Below, in pieces: positions 1 to 9,016 of a stretch of 64,000 bases of DNA. Each line of letters starts with the position of its first letter. Position 1 is the first letter of the stretch. The DNA is from Pseudomonadales bacterium (GTDB lineage: Bacteria > Pseudomonadota > Gammaproteobacteria > Pseudomonadales > Pseudohongiellaceae). The translations under genes and the position numbers were made by a program. Under the pieces are notes generated by a model. That model was not told the DNA's origin. It was given only the letters and a program-made list of their open reading frames with translations, and made no database searches. The stretch is from contig JACKOJ010000002.1 in NCBI GenBank assembly GCA_024234325.1, forward strand, positions 186,001-250,000. The letters run 5' to 3'.

Positions 1-65
1 TTGATGAGGCCCTTGCCATTCTGGAATCGGCCTGCGCAGAGATCAAGAGTACGCCGGCAAGCTGA
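1..65 (+). CDS. C-terminal end of an unidentified protein (partial)
   Basis: The frame starting at base 3 reads a short helical tail ending EIKSTPAS, with stop TGA at 63-65. The stop overlaps by one base (TGATG) the ATG of the following diguanylate cyclase, which suggests translational coupling in one operon. Too little is visible to assign a family. An upstream signalling gene would fit the context, but that is only inference. Confidence 0.45.
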   Translation, partial: DEALAILESACAEIKSTPAS

Positions 66-2311
66 TGAAACCCATCCAAGAGCATCCCTCAACACAGATC
101 GCCGAAGACGAACTCTGGTCCTTGATCAGACTCTACGCCGACTATTACTGGCAGGAGAACACCTCCTTCCAGTGCACCGGGATGCGCTTGTCCTCCGAGC
201 ACAAGGAGAGTGAAAACCCCCTGCGGGAACTGCAAGACTCCACTTTGTGGGACATCGGCTGCCTTGTTACCGGGCGCGGACAAAGCTGGCGCCAGCACCT
301 GACAGACCGCAAACTGCAACGGGAGTTTCACGAACTGATCTGCAGGCTTCCAGCTTCCTCCGACAGCAAACGCGAACCGCTGTACATCAGCATCAGTGGC
401 CGCCCCCGCTTCGGCGAGAAAGGAGAATTCCTGGGCTATCACTGCCTTGCCCGGGAGATCACGGAGCAGATTGAAACCGAGAACTCCCTGCGCCGCTTCC
501 GCGCCGCCATGGACATGTCCGGCGACATGATCTACCTCGTGGATCGCAAGACCCTGTTGTATCTGGACGTGAACGACACGGCCTGGAAAAGCTCCGGCAT
601 GACACGCGAGGAACTGCTCAGGTCCGGCCCGCTCGACTCCCTGCAGCAAGAGACCCGCGAAGCACTTGAACGTCGCTACGACCGACTGATTATTGAAGGC
701 GGCACCAGCCGGATCGAACACGAAGCCACCGACCCGGACGGCAAGCAGGTTTATCTGGAGACCTACAGCCGCGCCAGTTGCATCGACGGCAACTGGATTA
801 TCATTGCCGCCACTCGCAACGTGTCACGCCGCAAGCGAATGGAAGCCACTACCCAGCGCCTGCACCGCATGTACTCTTCCCTGTCGGAAACCAATGCCGC
901 CAGCCTGCGCGCGGTCTCGGAAGAGAGTCTGTATCACAGTGTCTGCGAGGCTGCGCTCAAGGGAGGCAAATTTGCCATCGCCTGCATCTTCGCCCCGGAC
1001 GACGCTGGCAATCTGGTCGCCGTTGCCTATGCGGGCGAGCAAACCGGTGGACTGAAGGAAGTCATCGTTCCCCTGGACCCGACAGACGAACGCGCACAGG
1101 GATTGATCGGCACCGCCTATCATTCGGGCCAGGCCTGTATCAGCAATGATTTTCTTGCCGACCCGCGTACAACACCGTGGCATCACCTGGGCGAGAACGA
1201 TCGCGTGGCCAGTGCCGCCACCTTCCCGCTGCGCCGCCATGAAGAGTCCGTTTCCGTGCTGTTGTTCTATTCCGTCGAAAAGAACATCTTTGACGAAGAA
1301 CTGGTCAAACTGCTGCAGAGCATGGCGGACAACGTGTCTTTCGCGCTGGAAAATTTCAGCAACGAGCGAGAGCGCCGAAAAGCAGAAGAAGTGCTGCGCG
1401 AGAGCGAAGAACGCTTCCGCAGCCTGACCCATCTTTCCTCGGATTTCTTCTGGGAAATGGACCACGATTTCCGCATGCGAACCTACGAGGGACGCATCGT
1501 GGGCGACAGCAACATGCAGGCCGTGGCAGCCATCAAGGGACGCACCCTGTGGGGGTTTGACAGCCTGGTCTGCAACACTGGCACCTGGGAAGAACTGGAG
1601 GAGCGGCTGCATCAACACGAACGCTTCAAGGACATAGAAATCAGCTTCACCAACTCCGAGGGTGTTGTCTACCATCTGTCCATGAACGGCGAACCGGTAT
1701 TCACACGCGACGGCGAGTTCCAGGGCTATCGCGGCATCGCCCGGGACATCACGGAACGCCGACGCATTTCAAATCACATTCAGTACCTGGCCACCCACGA
1801 CAACCTTACCGGTCTGCCGAACCGCACCAAGTTCAATGAGCTGCTGGAGAACAATGCCCGTCTGGCCGAACGTTACAAGGACAGGGCTTTCGCGCTCTTC
1901 TTCCTCGACGTGGATCGCTTCAAGAAGGTCAATGATACTTACGGTCATCATATGGGGGATGCCCTGCTTCAGGAGATTGCGAAGCGGATGCAGAAACCGC
2001 TGCGAACGACGGATATCGTGGCTCGCCTGGGAGGGGATGAGTTTGTGATTCTGGTCAACGCCGTGAATGATCGTGCCACCATCACGAAAGTCGCCAGCAA
2101 TGTGTTGAAGGCGTTCAGCGGCGGTGTGACTATCGGCGGAGTGCACTGCGACATTTCCGTCAGTATCGGTATCAGTGTCTTCGGCGTCGATGCCTTCGAT
2201 GAGGAAACCCTGCTGCAACATGCCGATGCAGCCATGTACATGGCCAAGCAGGACGGCAAGGACAATTTCTGTTTCTATGAAGTGCCGGCAGAATCAGCCC
2301 AGGCTTCATAG
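65..2311 (+). CDS. Diguanylate cyclase with PAS and GAF sensor domains
   Basis: Soluble 748-residue protein expected to make cyclic di-GMP from two GTP. From the N-terminus I see a PAS-like region (about 15-135) ending in the PAC-type motif LAREITEQIETE, a second PAS (about 140-260), a GAF domain (about 280-430), a third PAS (about 445-580, ending IARDITERR) and a GGDEF domain. The active-site motif GGDEF is at residues 656-660. An RxxD inhibitory site (RTTD, 647-650) lies five residues before it, so product inhibition is likely. No EAL domain and no membrane segment are present. The ATG overlaps the stop of the upstream gene. The last 37 bases overlap the convergent glpE. The sensed ligand cannot be read from sequence. 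Confidence 0.93.
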   Translation: MKPIQEHPSTQIAEDELWSLIRLYADYYWQENTSFQCTGMRLSSEHKESENPLRELQDSTLWDIGCLVTGRGQSWRQHLTDRKLQREFHELICRLPASSDSKREPLYISISGRPRFGEKGEFLGYHCLAREITEQIETENSLRRFRAAMDMSGDMIYLVDRKTLLYLDVNDTAWKSSGMTREELLRSGPLDSLQQETREALERRYDRLIIEGGTSRIEHEATDPDGKQVYLETYSRASCIDGNWIIIAATRNVSRRKRMEATTQRLHRMYSSLSETNAASLRAVSEESLYHSVCEAALKGGKFAIACIFAPDDAGNLVAVAYAGEQTGGLKEVIVPLDPTDERAQGLIGTAYHSGQACISNDFLADPRTTPWHHLGENDRVASAATFPLRRHEESVSVLLFYSVEKNIFDEELVKLLQSMADNVSFALENFSNERERRKAEEVLRESEERFRSLTHLSSDFFWEMDHDFRMRTYEGRIVGDSNMQAVAAIKGRTLWGFDSLVCNTGTWEELEERLHQHERFKDIEISFTNSEGVVYHLSMNGEPVFTRDGEFQGYRGIARDITERRRISNHIQYLATHDNLTGLPNRTKFNELLENNARLAERYKDRAFALFFLDVDRFKKVNDTYGHHMGDALLQEIAKRMQKPLRTTDIVARLGGDEFVILVNAVNDRATITKVASNVLKAFSGGVTIGGVHCDISVSIGISVFGVDAFDEETLLQHADAAMYMAKQDGKDNFCFYEVPAESAQAS

Positions 2312-2580
2312 CCACCGTCCAGACTGTAGATCTCCTCAAAACCTTTGTGGGCAAAATAGGCTGCCGCACCCTGGCTCGCGTGGCCGTGGTAGCAGCACAC
2401 GATCAGAGGACGTGTACAGTCGGCTTCCTCCAAGAACTCCCCCACCATGTCCCCCGGCAGATGTATCGCCCCTGGGATGCTGCCTTGTGCATAGGATTCG
2501 GCGTCCCGGATATCCACCACCAGGGCATTGCGCGCAATCAGTTCCTGTGCCTTTGCCACATCGATTCTTGTAAAAGCCAT
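2275..2580 (-). CDS. glpE: Thiosulfate sulfurtransferase GlpE (single-domain rhodanese)
   Basis: 101 residues, the size of E. coli GlpE, a cytoplasmic enzyme that moves the sulfane sulfur of thiosulfate to cyanide or a thiol. The rhodanese fold is recognisable (VVDIRDAESYAQGSIPGA near the N-terminus). The active-site loop CYHGHAS near residue 63 carries the catalytic cysteine and matches the GlpE-type loop CYHGxSS. The C-terminal LDGGYEAW is typical of the family. It converges with the upstream diguanylate cyclase, and the last 37 bases of the two genes overlap. An A/G-rich stretch (GGGGGAAATAG) lies just before the ATG on the minus strand. Confidence 0.9.
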   Translation of the reverse strand: MAFTRIDVAKAQELIARNALVVDIRDAESYAQGSIPGAIHLPGDMVGEFLEEADCTRPLIVCCYHGHASQGAAAYFAHKGFEEIYSLDGGYEAWADSAGTS

Positions 2581-2670
2581 TTTCTATTTCCCCCAGCCAG
2601 CATGGATCAAGATTGGAAAAGGCAGTAAGCTTTTCCTTTTTGTTATTTCACGAACGAGAGAGTGCCATTC

Positions 2671-2904
2671 ATGAGTCTTGCCGACGATCAGGTCCATTTC
2701 TGGAATTTCATACTGCAGGCGGCGGAGGCACTGGAGGCCAATGCCGACAGCGCTGCCAGAGAGACCCTGCTGGAACAGCTCGGCACACTCAATGAGGCTT
2801 TCTCCGGTCTCGCCGACCCGGTAGATCACTACGAACCTTACGTCGTTCTCAGACTCAGCGCGGCCATCACCGAGTGTCTGCGTCGAGAGCAGACACCCGA
2901 CTGA
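2671..2904 (+). CDS. Small hypothetical protein
   Basis: A 77-residue acidic, mostly helical protein (begins MSLADDQVHFWNF, ends CLRREQTPD) with no signal peptide, cysteine motif or membrane segment. I do not recognise the family. I chose the ATG at 2671, which follows a purine-rich stretch (ACGAGAGAG). A GTG nine bases upstream (2662) is the alternative. Its stop codon directly abuts the stop of the convergent mtnC (TGATCA), so the two genes are packed without a gap. It is divergent from glpE, with about 90 bases between the starts. Confidence 0.6.
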   Translation: MSLADDQVHFWNFILQAAEALEANADSAARETLLEQLGTLNEAFSGLADPVDHYEPYVVLRLSAAITECLRREQTPD

Positions 2905-3609
2905 TCAGGCCACCTCAATCTGTTCAAAACCGGTCACCACGGGATGAGTGGTTTTCACCCTGACCCGCTCGGGATCGAGGGAGGTGTCCTGTGGACGAAT
3001 CACCCAGGTGGTTCTCATCCCCGCCGCCTCTGCCGCGTCCAGTTCATCCTTGTCGTCCGAAATGAACAGGATGCACTCCGGCTCCAGGGCGATCGCCTGC
3101 GCAATATTGGCGTAGGTCTGCACATCGCGCTTCTCTCCCATGGTGGTGTCGAAATACCCGGAAAACAGCAGGCGCATATCGCCGAAATCGGAAAAGCGGA
3201 AATACAGTTGCTGAGCCTTGATGGAGGCGGAGGAAAACGAATAAAGATTGCATTCGCGATCCTGCCACTTCTGCAGCACTTCCGGCACATCGGCGTAGAC
3301 ATGGGCCTGGAACAAGCCCTGTTTATAGGCACGCTCCCACACCATGCCCTCCAGAAGCTTCAGGTCGGCATCGTCCTTGTCCTCGCGAATCCACTGCTGC
3401 AGCAGTTTGACGAAGCCTTCCGTGTTGTGCAGTGCAAGGCCTGTCCTGTCACCGATACGAACCAGAATCCGCATGACATCACGCTCCTCGTGATGTTCAC
3501 GGATAAAATTTCCGATCTGCTTCAGTGCATAGGGAAACAGCACATTGTGGACAAAGCCGATACTGCTGGTCGTGCCCTCAATGTCTGTAACGATTGCGAC
3601 AATCTTCAT
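2905..3609 (-). CDS. mtnC: Enolase-phosphatase E1 (methionine salvage)
   Basis: HAD-superfamily enzyme of the methionine salvage pathway. It enolises 2,3-diketo-5-methylthiopentyl-1-phosphate and then dephosphorylates it. The N-terminal HAD motif is DIEGTT (about residues 8-13), diagnostic for MtnC. The middle motif YSFSSAS and the C-terminal FISDDKDELDAA follow in order. Length (234 aa) is normal. The ATG at 3609 has a GGAG five bases upstream; a TTG three bases earlier is also in frame. No mtnA, mtnB or mtnD neighbour is visible, although in many gammaproteobacteria these genes cluster, so the rest of the pathway must be elsewhere or absent. Confidence 0.92.
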   Translation of the reverse strand: MKIVAIVTDIEGTTSSIGFVHNVLFPYALKQIGNFIREHHEERDVMRILVRIGDRTGLALHNTEGFVKLLQQWIREDKDDADLKLLEGMVWERAYKQGLFQAHVYADVPEVLQKWQDRECNLYSFSSASIKAQQLYFRFSDFGDMRLLFSGYFDTTMGEKRDVQTYANIAQAIALEPECILFISDDKDELDAAEAAGMRTTWVIRPQDTSLDPERVRVKTTHPVVTGFEQIEVA

Positions 3610-3612
3610 CAA

Positions 3613-3972
3613 TTCTCCAGTCGCGAGGCTGGCTCGGCGATCAAGGGTTCCACATCACCGTCGCATCGGTGACAGGAGTTTGTAAATCCGTGGTGCCTTG
3701 CCTGGCACATGTCTGTCAGTAGTTCTGTCTGCAGTGCTATCTACAGTTCTGTCCGTACCCATCTGAGTCAGGCCCCGCGATCTTCCCGTCAGGAAAATCA
3801 TGCCTCATCATGGCGCACCAATGCAGGCAACTCATGGCCAAAATGGGGGGCTTCACCCTCTTTTTCAATCAAGCAGGAATCGGGCCATGCATCAGCGTCT
3901 TGTAAGGTGATGCGCCGGGGTGCTCCGCGTGCGGACTGTCGGGGCCGCGAGAGGCGCGATTATAGCCCGATT
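3613..3972. other. Non-coding leader/intergenic region before mtnC with two stem-loops
   Basis: About 360 bases between rlmI (which ends here) and mtnC (which starts leftwards), with no convincing gene. Two perfect inverted repeats lie in what would be the mtnC leader: TCACCG (3655-3660) with CGGTGA (3667-3672) around a 6-base loop, and GTGCC (3693-3697) with GGCAC (3704-3708). Neither is followed by a U-tract in the mtnC direction. Short iterated words of the AGTTCTGTC type occur at about 3719-3753. I cannot match this to a known riboswitch class by eye. Confidence 0.4.
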
Positions 3973-5160
3973 TCAGTCCAAGGTGCTCACCAGGCCCTTC
4001 AGGTACAGGCTTTCCGGAAAAGGCAGCCCTACCGGATGATCTTCGGCCTGGTGCAGGTAATGCAGAATCTGCCCGTGACGCCCGGCATCCAGTACCGCAT
4101 CCGCCGTGATCTTCTGGAACAACGGCATATCGATGGCCCCGGAGCAGGAAAAATTCACCAGCAGGCCCCCGGGTTCCAGCAGCGCACTGGCCTGCAGCGC
4201 GATGTCCTTGTAGGCGCGGGCAGCTTTCTTAAACTGCACCTTGGTTTCCGCAAACTTGGGCGGGTCGAGCACAATCAGGTCAAAACGCCGCTGCTGGTGG
4301 CGGAACTCCCGCAACAGATCGAACACATTGGCGGTGAGATTGTCATACTGCGCCGGGCTGAAGCCATTGCGCGCGAAATTGGCGGCAGCCAGCTCCAGGG
4401 ACGGCGCCGATGAATCCACATTCAGCACATGTTCGGCGCCACCGGCCAGGGCGGCGATGCCAAAGCCGCCGGTGTAGGCAAAGCAGTTCAGTACCCGACG
4501 CCCCTGGCAAAGACGCCGGACCATCTCCCGGTTGTCATACTGATCGAGATAAAAACCGGTTTTGTGCCCATGCTCGATGCTCAGCCCGTACAGTCTGCCC
4601 TGTTCATTGATTTCCACGATCGCGGGCGGCGCCTCTCCCCACAGCAGGCCCTGGGACGGTGGCAGGCCCTCGTGCTTGCGCGCGGCGGCGTCGGAGCGCT
4701 CATAAATGCCGCGACACGGAAACAGTTCGCGCAGATGCTGCACGATCTCGGCCTTCCACACCTCCACCCCGGTAAACATGAACTGACAGACCAGATAGTC
4801 TCCGTAGCGATCCACCACCAGCCCGGGAATTTCATCGGACTCGGCATACACCAGGCGGCAGGCAGTGCGCCGGGGATCGTTCAACAGGGCGCTCCTACGG
4901 GCGATGGCGCGTTGCAGCCGGGCCCGCAGGAACGCGGAATCGATCGTGTCAGACGCCGCGAAACTCCACATCCGTGCCCGAATCTGCGAGCTGGGTGAAT
5001 ACGCGGCGAGCCCAAGCGCCTGCCCACCCGCGTCCACAATCCTGACCGTCTCCCCGGCTTCAGGCGAACCGCTGACGCGGGCAATGGCGCCGGAAAATAC
5101 CCAGGGATGTCGTCGCAGCAGGGAGGACTCGCGTCCCTTGTTCAAGTGCAGAGTGTGCAT
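3973..5160 (-). CDS. rlmI: 23S rRNA m5C1962 methyltransferase RlmI
   Basis: 395 residues, almost exactly the length of E. coli RlmI (YccW), which methylates C1962 of 23S rRNA with SAM. An N-terminal PUA domain (HPWVFSGAI, about 18-26) is followed by the Rossmann methyltransferase domain with NCFAYTGGFG (SAM binding, motif I), DPPKF (motif IV) and the NFSCSG loop carrying the catalytic cysteine. It follows cmoM by 42 bases on the same strand, so two RNA-modification genes are neighbours. Downstream is the mtnC leader region. Confidence 0.94.
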   Translation of the reverse strand: MHTLHLNKGRESSLLRRHPWVFSGAIARVSGSPEAGETVRIVDAGGQALGLAAYSPSSQIRARMWSFAASDTIDSAFLRARLQRAIARRSALLNDPRRTACRLVYAESDEIPGLVVDRYGDYLVCQFMFTGVEVWKAEIVQHLRELFPCRGIYERSDAAARKHEGLPPSQGLLWGEAPPAIVEINEQGRLYGLSIEHGHKTGFYLDQYDNREMVRRLCQGRRVLNCFAYTGGFGIAALAGGAEHVLNVDSSAPSLELAAANFARNGFSPAQYDNLTANVFDLLREFRHQQRRFDLIVLDPPKFAETKVQFKKAARAYKDIALQASALLEPGGLLVNFSCSGAIDMPLFQKITADAVLDAGRHGQILHYLHQAEDHPVGLPFPESLYLKGLVSTLD

Positions 5161-5202
5161 TGGTGTACTCAGAGTGTCAGGCGGGCAAACAAAGCGGCAA
5201 TT

Positions 5203-6045
5203 TTACTCTGTTTGCCCCGGCCTCAAAAGCCGTTTGAGCAGAACGTGCTGGTAACGCCCAAGCGAGCGGTAAGGTTCCTGCCGGGAAAGTTCGAGCTCCA
5301 GCGCCAACAGCCTGTCCTGTGGCATGGCCCGCCCCTCCGGCGTCAACAGGAAATCGTGAAACACCCGGATACCGCTATGGCAGAGCAGCTCCCATGGCCC
5401 TTGCCCGAGGGTCTGCAACACCCACGCCGGGTCCAGGGGTCGCGTCGGCGTCAGGCTTCCTGCGCTGGGCTTGAAAGCCCCATCGAGAATCGGGGGGCGC
5501 CTGCCGCGCAGCAGGTTCTTCATGATCAGCCCATGCCGGTTATAGAAACTCAGGGACAGATGCCCCCCGGGGAGCACCAGATCAGACAGCAGCCCCAGCA
5601 GGCCTGCCTGGTCGGCCACCCACTCCAGCACGGAGTGACAGATCAGCAGATCATAGGGCGCCTCGCGGCCCTCCCGAACCTCTCTGGCCAGATCCTGAAC
5701 GCTGCCGTGCACGTAGCGGATGCCTGCGACACCTGCCGTTTCGGCCGCATCTCGTGCCAGTTGCAGCATTTCCTCAGAAATATCACACAGGGTTAATTCG
5801 TGACCGTCGGCGGCAAAGGGCAGACTGAACTGGCCCTGGCCTCCGCCAGCATCAAGAATCCGCAGCACAGTGCCACGCGGAGTCTGGGGCAGGCATTCGG
5901 CAAAGTCCCGTCGCAGCACCGACAGACGAATCTCGCCCTTGAGTCCGCCATAGACATTGCGCGCAAAACGCGGCGCCAGGTCATCAAAATTGCGGTCCGT
6001 GTCCAGAGACACGGGCGTGCGCCGCCGGGGAGTCTCTGGCTTCAA
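5203..6045 (-). CDS. cmoM: tRNA 5-carboxymethoxyuridine methyltransferase CmoM
   Basis: Class I SAM methyltransferase that forms the methyl ester mcmo5U at wobble position 34 of tRNA. The opening DRNFDDLAPRFARNVYG, the SAM motif LDAGGGQGQ, HSVLEWVAD and the C-terminal RVFHDFL...SRQEPYRSLGRY follow E. coli CmoM (SmtA) closely. At 280 residues it is slightly longer, with a basic N-terminal extension. The first in-frame start is a TTG whose bases overlap the stop of the upstream M16 protease (TTGA), implying coupled translation. A GTG at about residue 12 is the alternative start. cmoA and cmoB are not in the window. Confidence 0.93.
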   Translation of the reverse strand: MKPETPRRRTPVSLDTDRNFDDLAPRFARNVYGGLKGEIRLSVLRRDFAECLPQTPRGTVLRILDAGGGQGQFSLPFAADGHELTLCDISEEMLQLARDAAETAGVAGIRYVHGSVQDLAREVREGREAPYDLLICHSVLEWVADQAGLLGLLSDLVLPGGHLSLSFYNRHGLIMKNLLRGRRPPILDGAFKPSAGSLTPTRPLDPAWVLQTLGQGPWELLCHSGIRVFHDFLLTPEGRAMPQDRLLALELELSRQEPYRSLGRYQHVLLKRLLRPGQTE

Positions 6046-8936
6046 TTGACGGGCTGCCCCTCGGTGTCCAGGGTCACCATGGGATAGCCCAGTGCGGCCA
6101 GGCTCTCGCCCACCACACTCATGTCCCCCACCACCAGCAGGCTCATGCGCTCGAATGGGAGTCTTTCCCGTGCCAGGGCGTCGATCTCATCCTTGCTGAT
6201 GGAGTTGATGATTGCGCTCTGCTGCTTCACAAAGTCGGCAGGCAGATCGTAGCGCAGCATCCTGCCAAGAAAGCCCGCTTTCTGTCCCGGGGTTTCGTAA
6301 TTCAGGGCATCGCTCTGCCCAATCGCCGAGCGGGTGAACTGCAACTCCTCGTCGGTGATGCCATTGTCGCGGTAATTCACGATCTCGTTCACAAACTGCA
6401 CGACAGAATCTGCGGTGCTGTCCATGCGCACACTCGCAGAGGCCGTGAACGGCCCGGGTATCTCGGTACTGGAAAAGAAGCTCCTGGCACCGTAGGTATA
6501 GCCCTTGTCTTCGCGCAGGTTGAGATTGATGCGACTGCTGAAGGCCGAACCCAGCACGTAGTTCATCAACTGGCTGCGGTAATACTCGCCCGTGGCGTCA
6601 TAGGGCATGTCCGTCAGATACCCCACGCGAATTTCCGCCTGCGCAATGCCGGGCTTGTCGACCACATACAGGGTGTTGGTTTCAATGTCTGGCGGTGTCG
6701 GCTGCTCACGCAGGGTCAGCCCCGCCACAGGCAACTGATTGAGGAAATCCAGCCCGTCCAGAATGGGCTGCTGTTCCACGTCTCCCACGACGACAATCTG
6801 CAGGCCGGCCGTCGCCAGGCTCGCCTTAGCAAAGGCCTGCACGTCAGCAAGACTCAGCGACTCCAGCGTCCCGATACGCCCCTCCATGGGGACTGCCAGG
6901 CTGTGATCCGGCCCGTAAAGCAGGCGGTCAAACACCTCACCGGCGATGCTGGAGGGGCGCTCGCGCGAGGCCTGCAGCGATTCAATCTGCTGACGACGCA
7001 GGCGCGTCAGGTCCTCTTCCGTCAGCTTCGGCTGCAGCAGTCGTTCCTGCAACAGCGCCAGTGTGGCGGGCAGGTTGCGGCTAAGCGCATTGACCGAGAC
7101 CACCATGCCGGATTCCCCGGCATTGACGTTGATGCGTGCCCCCAGCTTCTTCAGCTCCTGCTCGAAGGCCTCGGCCGTATGTTGCTCAGTGCCCTCCTCC
7201 AGCATCGAGGCCGCCAGACTGGCAATGCCATAATTGTCTTCATTTTCGGCCAGGTGTCCCCCGACGAAATTCAGGCGCAGGGCCACCGTGGGAATCTCAT
7301 CGCTTTGGGTGCCGATCACCTGGGCGCCATTGGCCAGTTGCGCGCGCCAGAACGGCGGCACCTCGACCAGAGGCGCCTGCCCGGGCACGGGGCGCAGGCT
7401 GCGGTCAAAGCTGTCGTGCACCGGGCGCGGCTCCATCGTGTCCAGACTGGAATCTGTCACGCGAATGGCCGACACGGGCGTGAAGTCATCCGGCTGTACC
7501 GGTGTGTCGGGCCTGTTTCGCGCCAGCACACTGAGGATCACCGCCGGCTTGTCGGCGATATACTCCTCGAACACCCGCAATACATCCTCCTTGCTCAGGC
7601 TGCGCAGGGCATTCAATTCCTGGGCAAGATAATTGGGATCGTCCACAAGGTAGTCATAAAGAGCGAGACGCGACGCCTTGCCCTGAACGCTCGCCAGGCC
7701 GTTGATCAGGCTCGCCTCGGTTTCTCCCTTGAAGGTTTCCAGGTCCTCGTCAGCAATCGCATCAATATTGAAGTCGGCCAGCATCTGGTGAATCTCGTCC
7801 ACAAACGGACCGAGGTCGTCAGCGGGATAGGCCTGTATCTCCAGGGTGAAGAAGCCGCCCAGCTCCTGGGCACTGTTGGATGCACTCGCGTCCACCGTTC
7901 TGGCCGAAGCGACGAAGCGCTGATAGAGCAGGGAATTCCTGCCGCCACCAAGAATGCTGGCCAGCGCTGCAAGCGGCACACGGTCGGGGTGCGCATAGGG
8001 CACGGTGGGATAGGCGATCTCCAGCAAGGGAAACCGGATGTTGGGATCGACGTAGGAGACGTGACGATCCCTGTCCAGCGTGATGGTCTCGGGCTGTGCG
8101 CGTTCGACGGCCGGGCCTTGCGGAATGCTGCCGAAATACTTGTCGATCATCTGCAGCGTCTGCTGCTCGTCCAGATTGCCCGCGACAATCAGCGTGGCAT
8201 TGTTGGGGCCATACCAGCGCAGGAAAAAGTGCTTGAGATCATCCAGCGTGGCGGCATCCAGATCCTCGGGATAGCCGATCACCGGCCAGGAATACGGATG
8301 ACCGCTGGGGTAGATCGCGGAAATCAGTTTTTCGTAGACACGGCCGTAGGGACGGTTCTCCACGTTCTGGCCGCGCTCGTTCTTCACCGTGGCGCGCTGA
8401 ATCTCGAATTTTTCCTGGGTGACCGCCTCCAGCAGAAAGCCCATGCGATCGGCCTCCAGCCACAGCGCCGTTTCAAGCTGATTGGAGGGCACGGTCTGGA
8501 AATAATTGGTGCGGTCGGTACTGGTGGAGCCATTCATGCTGCCACCGGCCTCGGTGATAATGCGGAAATGTTCGTCGTCGCCCACGTGGGCAGACCCCTG
8601 GAACATCATGTGTTCGAAGAAATGGGCAAAACCGGAGCGGCGGGGTTCCTCGCGGGCAGAGCCCACATGGTAGGTGATGTTCACATGCACCAGGGGGTCG
8701 GAGTCGTCTTCGTGCAGCAGCACGGTGAGCCCGTTGGGCAGCACGTATTTTTTGTAGGGAATGACAATCTCGCCGTCATCGCGGGACACTGTCTCGACCA
8801 ACTGATAGTTCCCGGCCGGTGCGCTGGCCGCGACCTGCTCCGGCGCCTGCGTGGCGCTGTCCTGCTGTGGCGAACAGGCCAGCAGCATCGTTGCCAGCAG
8901 TCCCGACAATCCCCAAATCCCGATCTGTTTCTTCAC
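6042..8936 (-). CDS. M16 family zinc metalloprotease, lipoprotein
   Basis: Large insulinase/pitrilysin-type protease with two tandem M16 halves (964 aa from the chosen start). The zinc motif HxxEH appears as HFFEH at about residues 105-109 in the N-terminal half. The C-terminal half lacks a second HxxEH, as is usual. A lipoprotein signal with lipobox LLAC (Cys at about residue 21) predicts an outer-membrane-anchored periplasmic enzyme. I chose the GTG at 8936 because GGGGAGGG stands eight to nine bases upstream and the signal peptide starts there; the frame stays open to 8999. It lies between the EamA gene (80-base gap) and cmoM (4-base overlap). The substrate is unknown. Confidence 0.9.
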   Translation of the reverse strand: MKKQIGIWGLSGLLATMLLACSPQQDSATQAPEQVAASAPAGNYQLVETVSRDDGEIVIPYKKYVLPNGLTVLLHEDDSDPLVHVNITYHVGSAREEPRRSGFAHFFEHMMFQGSAHVGDDEHFRIITEAGGSMNGSTSTDRTNYFQTVPSNQLETALWLEADRMGFLLEAVTQEKFEIQRATVKNERGQNVENRPYGRVYEKLISAIYPSGHPYSWPVIGYPEDLDAATLDDLKHFFLRWYGPNNATLIVAGNLDEQQTLQMIDKYFGSIPQGPAVERAQPETITLDRDRHVSYVDPNIRFPLLEIAYPTVPYAHPDRVPLAALASILGGGRNSLLYQRFVASARTVDASASNSAQELGGFFTLEIQAYPADDLGPFVDEIHQMLADFNIDAIADEDLETFKGETEASLINGLASVQGKASRLALYDYLVDDPNYLAQELNALRSLSKEDVLRVFEEYIADKPAVILSVLARNRPDTPVQPDDFTPVSAIRVTDSSLDTMEPRPVHDSFDRSLRPVPGQAPLVEVPPFWRAQLANGAQVIGTQSDEIPTVALRLNFVGGHLAENEDNYGIASLAASMLEEGTEQHTAEAFEQELKKLGARINVNAGESGMVVSVNALSRNLPATLALLQERLLQPKLTEEDLTRLRRQQIESLQASRERPSSIAGEVFDRLLYGPDHSLAVPMEGRIGTLESLSLADVQAFAKASLATAGLQIVVVGDVEQQPILDGLDFLNQLPVAGLTLREQPTPPDIETNTLYVVDKPGIAQAEIRVGYLTDMPYDATGEYYRSQLMNYVLGSAFSSRINLNLREDKGYTYGARSFFSSTEIPGPFTASASVRMDSTADSVVQFVNEIVNYRDNGITDEELQFTRSAIGQSDALNYETPGQKAGFLGRMLRYDLPADFVKQQSAIINSISKDEIDALARERLPFERMSLLVVGDMSVVGESLAALGYPMVTLDTEGQPVN

Positions 8937-9016
8937 CTTGCATGCCCTCCCCGGCACTGCCATCCATACAGGCTCTGCCCGGTTATATCGCGTTCCCACG
9001 CAAAAGGCCAGACAGC

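Noticed and set aside
3709..4413. Long plus-strand open frame over the rlmI end and the mtnC leader
   Set aside because: Most of it is antisense to rlmI, it has no ribosome site, and its composition is that of a GC-rich shadow frame.
4885..4912. GCTCCTACGGGCGATGG resembling a REP end
   Set aside because: It lies inside conserved rlmI coding sequence and lacks the palindromic core.
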